A stretch of DNA of 10,966 bases, taken from Devosia sp. (lineage in GTDB: Bacteria; Pseudomonadota; Alphaproteobacteria; Rhizobiales; Devosiaceae). Every line of letters begins with the position of its first letter. Positions within the stretch are counted from its first letter, which is position 1. The stretch lies in NCBI GenBank assembly GCA_028290225.1, contig JAQGKH010000233.1, positions 1 to 10,966 on the forward strand. Reading direction: 5' to 3'. Below, piece by piece: positions 5,922-10,966 of this stretch. The notes beneath the pieces are model-generated. The model was not told where the DNA came from. It did no database searches and saw only the letters and a program-made list of their open reading frames with translations. Both the position numbers and the translations under genes were made by a program.

Positions 5922-7541
5922 TCAAAAGAGGCTCTCCTGCGCTTCCGGCTCCGGGCTGGCCGGGCGCGGCTTGCGCCGCGGACCGGGTGGAGCGCCGGTG
6001 ATGGTGGCCGAGTTCGCGCCATCGGCGAACTCAATGGCAACGACTTGCCCTGGCTGCAGCTCTGCACTTTGCCGCACCAGATTGCCTGCCTCATCCTTGA
6101 TCACGGCAAAGCCGCGCGCCAGGACGCTCTTGTAGCTGAGGGAAACAAGCAGTTTGCCCTCCTGGCTGAGCGCAGCCCGTCGATCGGTCAGGCCAAGGGC
6201 CACGCCGGCTCGCAGGCGCGCGGCCAAAGGGGCCAACTGGCTGCGCCCGTGCCGCAACTCGGCTCGCAAAGCCTGTGGGGATAGTTTGGGTGCGACAGTC
6301 TCGAACAAGGCCCGCTTGCGCTCCAGCAAGCGGCTGGCGACAGCACCCAAACGTCCGGCGCGGGGGTCATAGGCCAGGCGCGCGCGCTCCACATTGAGGC
6401 AAAGCCCGGTATCGGCACGATGAGCCAGATTGCGCAGGCGTTCCGCCCCGTCCCGTTGCCGCTGTTGCAGCAATTGGGGGCGCAGCTTGGGCTCGACGCG
6501 CGACAGGCGCACACGCTGTTCCTGCACCGAATGGCGCAAGCACGAAAACAGATTGCTGGACGCATGATCGAGGCGTTGGCGCTGGATCGCGACCAGATCC
6601 GCGGGGCGCGGCAGGCCTGCGGCAATGGCTCGAAACCGATCCCGCGCGCTCCCGACGAGGCGGCGGCTGCCGCCGCGCTGGCGCCCGCCGAGATCGTCCA
6701 CATAGCCGATCAGTTCAGCCCGCACCGGCACTGCCGCCTCCGCCGCCGCTGTTGGGGTCGGGGCCCGCATATCGGCCGCGTAATCCACGAGGGTCGTGTC
6801 AGTTTCGTGCCCCACGGCCGAGATCACCGGGATGGCGCTGGCCGCCACGGCGCGTACCACCGCTTCCTCGTTGAACCCCCACAGATCTTCGATGGATCCA
6901 CCGCCCCGGGCAACAATCAGCAGGTCCGGTCGCGGGATGGCGCCCTGAGCCTCAAGCGCGTTGAAGCCCTCCACGGCGGTAACCACCTCGGCCGCGCAGG
7001 TATCGCCCTGCACCCGCACCGGCCAGACCAGGACATGGCTGGGGAAGCGATCCTCCAGGCGATGCAGAATGTCGCGGATCACGGCGCCCGTAGGTGAGGT
7101 AATCACCCCGATCACGCGGGGCAGGTAGGGCAGGGACCGCTTGCGTTCGCGCGCGAACAGGCCCTCGGCGAGCAATTTCTTGCGCCGTTCTTCCAGCAGC
7201 GCCATCAGCGCTCCGGCACCAGCCGGCTCGATATTGTCGATGATCAGCTGATATTTCGAGGAGCGTGGAAACGTGCTCAGCCGTCCGCTGGCAATCACTT
7301 CCAGCCCTTCCTCGGGCTTGAAGCTGAGGCGGGAATAACTGGTTTTCCAGACCACCGCATCGATGGCGGCGCTCTCATCCTTCAACGTGAAATAGCAGTG
7401 GCCAGACGCATGCTGACCCCGAAAACCCGAGATTTCTCCGCGCACCCGCACCGAGCCGAACTCGTCCTCGACGGTGCGCTTCACCGCCTGGGCAATTTCC
7501 GAAACCGTGAATTCGGCGGCATTGGTCAGTAGCTGGGACAT
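5922..7541 (-). CDS. xseA: Exodeoxyribonuclease VII large subunit XseA
   Basis: XseA, with several copies of the small subunit XseB, degrades single-stranded DNA in both directions to oligonucleotides. It acts in mismatch repair and DNA damage clean-up in the cytoplasm. The 539-residue protein shows an N-terminal OB-fold domain (about 11-105, with RGEISGFRGQHASGHCYFTL at 34-53). The catalytic core follows: GVITSPTGAVIRD (145-157), DLLIVARGGGSIEDLWGFNE (206-225) and SAVGHETDTTLVDYAADMRA (241-260) followed by PTPTAAAE. A long arginine/leucine/glutamine-rich coiled-coil region spans about 280-450, and SYKSVLARGFAVI marks the C-terminal domain. It ends in a proline/arginine-rich tail. ATG 7541 fits the family N-terminus; an in-frame ATG at 7568 adds nine residues and cannot be ruled out. 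It lies about 45 bp after the LysR gene and 49 bp before DUF2093. Confidence 0.95.
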   Translation of the reverse strand: MSQLLTNAAEFTVSEIAQAVKRTVEDEFGSVRVRGEISGFRGQHASGHCYFTLKDESAAIDAVVWKTSYSRLSFKPEEGLEVIASGRLSTFPRSSKYQLIIDNIEPAGAGALMALLEERRKKLLAEGLFARERKRSLPYLPRVIGVITSPTGAVIRDILHRLEDRFPSHVLVWPVRVQGDTCAAEVVTAVEGFNALEAQGAIPRPDLLIVARGGGSIEDLWGFNEEAVVRAVAASAIPVISAVGHETDTTLVDYAADMRAPTPTAAAEAAVPVRAELIGYVDDLGGRQRGGSRRLVGSARDRFRAIAAGLPRPADLVAIQRQRLDHASSNLFSCLRHSVQEQRVRLSRVEPKLRPQLLQQRQRDGAERLRNLAHRADTGLCLNVERARLAYDPRAGRLGAVASRLLERKRALFETVAPKLSPQALRAELRHGRSQLAPLAARLRAGVALGLTDRRAALSQEGKLLVSLSYKSVLARGFAVIKDEAGNLVRQSAELQPGQVVAIEFADGANSATITGAPPGPRRKPRPASPEPEAQESLF

Positions 7542-7586
7542 GGTGCTCTGGTGCTCCGAACCGGCCATTCAGTCAAGCGCCCGAAC

Positions 7587-8477
7587 CTATTCGGCCGCGC
7601 TCGCCAGCGTAGGGTGCACGTCCAGATTCCCCATGGAACTGACGATATGGTTCGCCAGGGCATCATAGATGCTGCCATAGGCATGGCTGGCCCGCAGCAG
7701 CGCGATCTGCGCATCGCCGAGCCGGGGCAGGTTCTGCTCGTCCGACACCACCCGCATGCCGGGCTGCAAGGCGCTTTCCGGCAGGAAACCTACCGCCAGA
7801 TCAGACAGAACCGCACTCGAGATCGCCGTGGCGTTCGATGAGGTATAGGCGATCCGATAATCCTTGCTCACGCGGTTGAGCGCTTCCACCGCATCGGCGC
7901 GCCAGATGCAGCATTGCGGCCCGCAGGCAATCGGCAAGGGATCGGTGGCCAGCGCTTGGCCCCCATGCGAGGCGACCCAGAACATTCTTTCGGTACGGAA
8001 CAACTCGCCAAACGTGCTGCCGGTACCTTGGGTGAACACGATCAGGTCATAGCGCCCCACCTTCATGCCCTCCAGCAATTGCTCGGATGCCATGCAGGCA
8101 ACATCCACCACGATCTTGGGATGGGTGCGCTGAAAGCTCGACAGAATAACGGGCAGGAGCCTGACAGCGTAATCGTCGGGCACGCCGAAGCGGATGGTTC
8201 CGGCCAGATCTCCATCCGAGAAATGGTCCAGGATCTCCGCATTGGTGCGCAGCATCTTGCGCGCGCGGGCGTAAAGGGCTTCCCCGTGATTGGTCAGCGA
8301 GACGCTCCGGCCATCGCGCGTCAGGAGCAGCCGCCCAAGCCGCTCTTCCAGCCGCTTGATCTGCATCGACACGGCCGATTGCGTCTTATGTACGCGCCGG
8401 GCCGCTTCTGTGAAGCTGCCGCAATCGGCGATGGCGCAAAAACTCTGCAGCTGATCAAGGTCCAACGGAACTGCCAT
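7587..8477 (-). CDS. LysR-family transcriptional regulator
   Basis: A DNA-binding regulator of 296 residues, the usual LysR length. The winged helix-turn-helix covers about residues 6-66 (LDLDQLQSFCAIADCGSFTE at 5-24, then AARRVHKTQSAVSMQIKRLE at 25-44). It is followed by a linker helix and a type-2 periplasmic-binding-like effector domain from about 93 on. In the operator region TTG (8492), GTG (8489), ATG (8486) and ATG (8477) all lie in frame. ATG 8477 is chosen from family N-termini, but no clear Shine-Dalgarno sequence precedes any of them. The gene is divergent from a DUF1127 gene, with a perfect inverted repeat at 8512-8534 between them, suggesting autoregulation and control of DUF1127. 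xseA follows on the same strand after about 45 bp. The Brucella VtlR/Sinorhizobium LsrB type regulators control DUF1127 genes; whether this is an orthologue cannot be told here. Confidence 0.93.
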   Translation of the reverse strand: MAVPLDLDQLQSFCAIADCGSFTEAARRVHKTQSAVSMQIKRLEERLGRLLLTRDGRSVSLTNHGEALYARARKMLRTNAEILDHFSDGDLAGTIRFGVPDDYAVRLLPVILSSFQRTHPKIVVDVACMASEQLLEGMKVGRYDLIVFTQGTGSTFGELFRTERMFWVASHGGQALATDPLPIACGPQCCIWRADAVEALNRVSKDYRIAYTSSNATAISSAVLSDLAVGFLPESALQPGMRVVSDEQNLPRLGDAQIALLRASHAYGSIYDALANHIVSSMGNLDVHPTLASAAE

Positions 8478-8511
8478 CGCTCGCATCACCAACGTTGATG
8501 GGGAGGATGAA

Positions 8512-8534
8512 ATCTATTTGTTAGACGAATAGAT
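8512..8534. promoter_or_regulatory. Candidate LysR-type operator between the LysR and DUF1127 genes
   Basis: ATCTATT (8512-8518) and AATAGAT (8528-8534) form a perfect 7-bp inverted repeat with a 9-bp spacer. Two further symmetric pairs (G8520-C8526 and T8521-A8525) extend the dyad. Size and AT-rich arms fit a LysR-type recognition site (T-N11-A style dyad). It lies 35 bp before the LysR start and 80 bp before the DUF1127 start, where a shared operator is expected. Binding is inferred. Confidence 0.55.
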
Positions 8535-8614
8535 GTCCAGCGACTTACCTGTGGGGGAGGGGCGCTCCGGGAGTGCTCCTGCTGCAGGAATTCTGCATTA
8601 CCTTGAGGAATATC

Positions 8615-8875
8615 ATGGCTTACTCGTCGCTGAACGAGCGGCCCCTAGTGGTCGCCGGTGCCTTCGCTCGTCCCCTAAGCGCGCTCTCGCGCTGGTTCGC
8701 GGCCGCCCAGGCCACGCGAGCGCGACGTCAAGCCCTTGCTGCCTTGCTCGATCTTGACGCAGCGCGGCTTCAGGACCTCGGTATTTCGCGCAAGGATGTT
8801 CTGGAAGCCGCGCTTAACGGCCGCGCGCCCGGCCGGCAGCTTGCAGCGGCGCGGGCCCGCAACTCCCGGCAGTAA
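8615..8875 (+). CDS. DUF1127 small arginine-rich protein
   Basis: An 86-residue basic protein with one DUF1127 domain at about residues 26-64: LSRWFAAAQATRARRQALAA followed by LLDLDAARLQDLGISRKDV. The conserved W, the RR and the D-L-GI-R pattern are all present. DUF1127 proteins of alphaproteobacteria are small and stress- or regulator-controlled. Some have been linked to RNA turnover and phosphate metabolism; the role of this one is not known. ATG 8615 is preceded by GAGGAA (8605-8610), supporting it over an upstream in-frame ATG at 8573 that would add 14 unrelated residues. It is divergent from the LysR gene across a palindromic operator candidate, and a strong terminator follows 120 bp after the stop, so it is probably a single-gene transcript. 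An alanine/arginine-rich tail (about 70-86) is of unclear use. Confidence 0.88.
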   Translation: MAYSSLNERPLVVAGAFARPLSALSRWFAAAQATRARRQALAALLDLDAARLQDLGISRKDVLEAALNGRAPGRQLAAARARNSRQ

Positions 8876-9087
8876 ACACGATAGCTTTGCAGCGACGGCG
8901 AACCTGCCGCTGCCGCCTTGTTGGCCGGTCACCCAGCGGGTGCTCGTGCCATCTCCCGGGCCGGTTTTGCCGCCGTCCCTTTTCCTGATGACTTGCCGGA
9001 CAGCACCATGTGCTTGTCCGGCTTTTTTTCTAGGTGAGTTGGCCGGAAGGCGTCGGCAGGAATGCCACTTCGCTGTCGTCGGCGAGA
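8876..9087. other. Convergent intergenic region: long DUF1127 3' UTR
   Basis: The 119 bases between the DUF1127 stop and the terminator hold no open frame I can support. They contain a perfect small hairpin CACCC-AGC-GGGTG (8930-8942) and several GC-rich partial repeats of GCCGG. They are best read as a 3' untranslated region. A 3'-derived small RNA ending at the terminator is possible but unproven. Confidence 0.5.
8995..9029 (+). terminator. Strong intrinsic terminator after the DUF1127 gene
   Basis: GCCGGACA (8995-9002) pairs perfectly with TGTCCGGC (9015-9022). An inner GCAC (9003-9006) pairs with GTGC (9010-9013) around the loop CAT, with one bulged T at 9014. Seven T residues follow directly (9023-9029). 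This is a textbook rho-independent terminator in the plus direction. On the minus strand the hairpin lacks a T-tract, so it is weaker for the convergent ialB-type gene. Confidence 0.9.
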
Positions 9088-9597
9088 TCAGGGCAGCTTG
9101 CCAAAGCCGTCGGCAAAGCCGTTGAGCGAAACCGGGATGCCGATCCCTTCTTCCGGGGTCTTGAACACCACGAAAATGGCATTGGTGCCGCCCGAAAGTG
9201 TCTGGATCAGCGCATCATCCAGCATTACCTCGGCCACACAGCCATTGGGCAGGCAGCGCACGAAGGCTACGCGCCCCATATCCTTGCCATCGATATTGAG
9301 CCCCAGGCCATTGGGCAGCAGCACGCCCAGAGGTGCCAGCACCCGCAGCAGCCTGGCTTCCCGGTCAGCCGTCTTGAGCACGATCACGGACAGCCCGACA
9401 TTGGGCTGATCTTCGGCCATGACGTTCTGGATAATGGCGCATTGCTCGAAGCTGGCGCCCGGCGGGGTGTCGCAACTCATCTGCCAGTCGCCGAATTGCT
9501 CGCGCACCGTACCCTGGGCAACAACGCTGGCGCTGGAGCCGGCAACCGCCAGGAGCGTGATGCCTGCATAGGCGAGATGGCGCTTGATAGTCTGCAT
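9088..9597 (-). CDS. Invasion-associated locus B (IalB) family periplasmic protein
   Basis: A 169-residue exported protein of the IalB family. The family is named from the Bartonella invasion locus but is widespread in free-living Hyphomicrobiales, so the name does not imply pathogenicity. A signal peptide is clear: MQTIKRH, hydrophobic core AGITLLAVAG (11-20), and a likely cut near SVVAQG (25-29). The mature part has FGDWQMSCDTPP (35-46), EQCAIIQ (51-57), FVRCLPNGCVAEV (112-124) and the closing GFADGFGKL (160-168). Cysteines at 42, 53, 115 and 120 could make two disulfides, as usual for the family. ATG 9597 is chosen over the adjacent in-frame GTG at 9600 because AGGAA then sits at better spacing. 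The gene is divergent from coxB, a neighbourhood I recall in relatives. The molecular function is unknown. Confidence 0.87.
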   Translation of the reverse strand: MQTIKRHLAYAGITLLAVAGSSASVVAQGTVREQFGDWQMSCDTPPGASFEQCAIIQNVMAEDQPNVGLSVIVLKTADREARLLRVLAPLGVLLPNGLGLNIDGKDMGRVAFVRCLPNGCVAEVMLDDALIQTLSGGTNAIFVVFKTPEEGIGIPVSLNGFADGFGKLP

Positions 9598-9678
9598 CAC
9601 TTTTCCTGTCTCCAGCCGAATCGCGCCGGCGCGCGGAATGAATTCGTGTTTCGAACAGCGGCCATCCCGATGTCAACC

Positions 9679-9704
9679 AAACCAGCGCTCTGCTGTCCTG
9701 GTTT
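9679..9704. promoter_or_regulatory. Inverted repeat upstream of the ialB-type gene
   Basis: AAACCAG (9679-9685) and CTGGTTT (9698-9704) form a perfect 7-bp inverted repeat with a 12-bp spacer. It sits 2 bp upstream of an exact TTGACA on the minus strand (9676-9671), in the position of an activator site. The regulator is unknown. Confidence 0.4.
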
Positions 9705-9809
9705 ACCGACAACTGCGGCCGGCATGAGGCGCCGAGCTCGATCAGGCACATTATGACGCATCACCGGTCGCCATCGGCGCAATGGACTCGCCCGGTTTGA
9801 TGTGATTTA

Positions 9810-9843
9810 GCTCGGGCTTGAGTTCTACGCTCCGAGGTTGAGT
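9810..9843 (+). repeat. Imperfect direct repeat upstream of coxB
   Basis: GCTCGGGCTTGAGT (9810-9823) and GCTCCGAGGTTGAGT (9829-9843) share GCTC and TTGAGT. The two TTGAGT hexamers begin exactly 20 bp apart (9818 and 9838), about two helical turns. This could be a tandem activator site for coxB; no known motif is recognised. Confidence 0.35.
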
Positions 9844-9847
9844 CGGG

Positions 9848-9866
9848 GCGGCGTAAGCTATGCCGC
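9848..9866 (+). other. Hairpin in the presumed coxB leader
   Basis: GCGGCGTA (9848-9855) can pair with TATGCCGC (9859-9866) as RNA around an AGC loop: eight pairs including one G-U. It begins 75 bases before the coxB start and has no following T-tract, so it is not a terminator. It may be a leader structure or a protein-binding dyad. Confidence 0.35.
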
Positions 9867-9922
9867 AATGCCCTCCTCAATCCCGGTGTGGATGCACCAG
9901 TTGATGCCGATAGGGGGTTTGT

Positions 9923-10855
9923 GTGACCAGGCAAGTCTTTGGAAGATTGAGTGCTGCAGCAGCAGCCGGGCTCGCACTGCTCCCTGCTGTGACGGTAGCG
10001 CAGGAAACGGCCGATCAGGGCTATGCAGCGCCCGGGCAGTTTCACATGCTGCGTTCCGTGACGCCGATCATGGATTCCATCGTGGCGTTCCATGATGGCA
10101 TCTTGATGTGGACGATTTCGCTTATCGTCCTGTTTGTGCTGGCTCTCCTCGTTATCGTGATGGTGCGGTTCAATGCCAAATCCAATCCGGTGCCGGCGCG
10201 CTTCACCCATAACACCCTGGTGGAAGTGGTGTGGACGGTTCTGCCCGTCGTGGTGCTGATCATCATCGCCATTCCCTCCTTTGGCGTGCTGTCTGACCAG
10301 CTGACGACGCCCGATGGTGAGCGCAAATATCTCGGCGCCAATGTTTTCTCGTTCGGCGAGGTGGATGTGCCCGCGCCGGCGCTCACGATCAAGGCGACCG
10401 GTCAGCAGTGGTTCTGGGATTACGAATATGTCGATCAGGGCGTCAGTTTCTCGCAGCTGATGATGCCCGAAACCAGCACTGACGGCACCGATCGCCCGAC
10501 GCTCAAGCCAAATCAGCCGCGCCTGCTTGCCGTGGACAACGAGCTTGTGGTTCCGGTGAACACCACCGTGCGTTTGCAGGTGACGTCCGATCCGGCTGGG
10601 GTGATCCATGCCTTTGCGGTGCCCTCATTCGGCGTCAAGATGGATGCGGTGCCCGGTCGCCTCAACGAAACCTGGTTTAATGCACGCGAGACCGGCATCT
10701 ACTACGGTCAGTGCTCCGAGTTGTGCGGCAAGGACCATGCTTTCATGCCCATCGCGGTCCGTGTGGTGACCGAGCAGGAATTTGCGACTTTCATGGCAGC
10801 GCTTGAGGGTGGCGATTTCGCTGCCGCCAACGCGACGCTCGCGGCAGTCCAGTAA
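9923..10855 (+). CDS. coxB: Cytochrome c oxidase subunit II CoxB
   Basis: Subunit II carries the periplasmic CuA centre that takes electrons from cytochrome c and passes them to subunit I of the aa3-type oxidase. The 310-residue protein has a signal peptide (1-27, ending near TVAQ), two membrane helices (about 60-82 and 99-121) and a cupredoxin domain. That domain shows QWFWDYEY (162-169), His229 in VIHAFAVPSF, and the complete CuA set C264, E266, C268, H272 and M275 in GQCSELCGKDHAFM. All copper ligands are present, so it should be a true cytochrome c oxidase rather than a quinol oxidase. The start is GTG at 9923, with AGGGGG at 9912-9917. coxA follows after 28 bp, giving the usual coxBA order. 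A short alanine-rich tail follows the cupredoxin domain. Confidence 0.96.
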   Translation: MTRQVFGRLSAAAAAGLALLPAVTVAQETADQGYAAPGQFHMLRSVTPIMDSIVAFHDGILMWTISLIVLFVLALLVIVMVRFNAKSNPVPARFTHNTLVEVVWTVLPVVVLIIIAIPSFGVLSDQLTTPDGERKYLGANVFSFGEVDVPAPALTIKATGQQWFWDYEYVDQGVSFSQLMMPETSTDGTDRPTLKPNQPRLLAVDNELVVPVNTTVRLQVTSDPAGVIHAFAVPSFGVKMDAVPGRLNETWFNARETGIYYGQCSELCGKDHAFMPIAVRVVTEQEFATFMAALEGGDFAAANATLAAVQ

Positions 10856-10883
10856 GAACACGGGTTAGGGGATCCTTTCCAAA

Positions 10884-10966
10884 ATGGCCGATATTGCTCA
10901 CCTCGAAGCCCAAGCCACGGGTCATAACCACGTCGCGCATGATCCGCACCAGCCGACCGGATGGAA
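10884..10966 (+). CDS. coxA: Cytochrome c oxidase subunit I CoxA, first 27 residues (cut by window edge)
   Basis: Only the N-terminus is visible: a histidine-rich, soluble stretch that begins MADIAHLEAQ and ends HQPTGW at residues 22-27. This matches the start of alphaproteobacterial CoxA, where a short hydrophilic leader ending in PTGW(R) precedes the first membrane helix. Its position 28 bp after coxB is the strongest support. AGGGGA at 10867-10872 is a somewhat distant ribosome binding site. The heme-copper ligands lie beyond the window, so the assignment rests on context and this short match. Confidence 0.82.
   Translation, partial: MADIAHLEAQATGHNHVAHDPHQPTGW

Larger units (their letters stand above)
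9598..9922. other. Divergent ialB-coxB intergenic region with several repeats
   Basis: This 325-bp region holds no supported gene. For the minus-strand ialB-type gene there is an exact TTGACA (9676-9671), though no good -10 box at 16-18 bp. Just upstream of that lies the inverted repeat AAACCAG/CTGGTTT. For coxB there is a pair of direct repeats at 9810-9843 and a hairpin at 9848-9866. The coxB start has AGGGGG at 9912-9917. Confidence 0.6.

Noticed and set aside
5873..6094. Longer DUF2093 reading frame overlapping the end of xseA
   Set aside because: The extension is basic, low-complexity read-through. The ATG at 5872 has a strong AAGGAG and gives a protein of family size.
8533..8757. 74-residue open frame overlapping the DUF1127 start
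   Set aside because: It lacks a suitable ribosome binding site, overlaps the well-supported DUF1127 gene in another frame, and shows no family resemblance.
9761..10609. 282-residue minus-strand open frame opposite coxB
   Set aside because: It is a histidine/arginine-rich shadow of the coxB codons in a GC-rich genome. coxB has every CuA ligand and is certainly the real gene.
1..10966. Defence system, prophage, transposon or CRISPR array
   Set aside because: I read the whole window and found no repeat-spacer array, transposase, integrase, toxin-antitoxin pair or abrupt change in coding style. The genes are core and the gene order is largely typical of the lineage.

Overview
The window (about 11 kb, high GC, densely coded) looks like core chromosome of an alphaproteobacterium of the order Hyphomicrobiales (Rhizobiales). 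The evidence is the set of lineage-typical small families (DUF6101, DUF4170, DUF2093, DUF1127, invasion-associated locus B), an aa3-type cytochrome oxidase start (coxB-coxA), and the plant/proteobacterial-type glutamate-cysteine ligase. A Devosia-like genus is possible but is only an impression. I see no rRNA, tRNA, CRISPR array, insertion sequence, phage gene or attachment site.

Layout, left to right. (1) 1-1457, minus strand: rsmE (16S rRNA m3U1498 methyltransferase) followed downstream by the N-terminal half of gshA, which is cut by the left edge. (2) Divergent from rsmE, 1602-2543 plus: ubiA (4-hydroxybenzoate polyprenyltransferase, ubiquinone synthesis), converging on a DUF6101 gene (2617-3132 minus). 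A weak hairpin that may act as a terminator lies between them. (3) 3405-4503 plus: cysQ-like bisphosphate nucleotidase and a DUF4170 gene, a two-gene unit. (4) 4500-8492 minus: a LysR regulator, xseA (exonuclease VII large subunit), DUF2093 and an LpxB-like glycosyltransferase, read in that order. The last two genes are separated by 2 bp. The glycosyltransferase stop codon and the DUF4170 stop codon are nested in one CTAG. (5) 8615-8875 plus: a DUF1127 gene divergent from the LysR gene. A perfect 7-bp inverted repeat lies in the shared promoter region and a strong intrinsic terminator follows the DUF1127 gene. (6) 9088-9597 minus: a secreted invasion-associated locus B protein. (7) 9923-10966 plus: coxB (cytochrome c oxidase subunit II) and the first 27 codons of coxA, cut by the right edge.

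How the genes relate. Most are housekeeping: glutathione synthesis, rRNA modification, ubiquinone, sulfur nucleotide recycling, DNA repair and the terminal oxidase. The most unusual part is 4.5-5.9 kb. From memory, many Hyphomicrobiales place the lipid A/Kdo genes waaA and lpxK between the DUF4170 and DUF2093 genes. Here that slot holds a single LpxB-like protein on the opposite strand, of the kind described as lipid-A-disaccharide synthase-related. The LysR/DUF1127 pair with its palindrome is a second point of interest, and several inverted or direct repeats mark the ubiA, ialB and coxB upstream regions.
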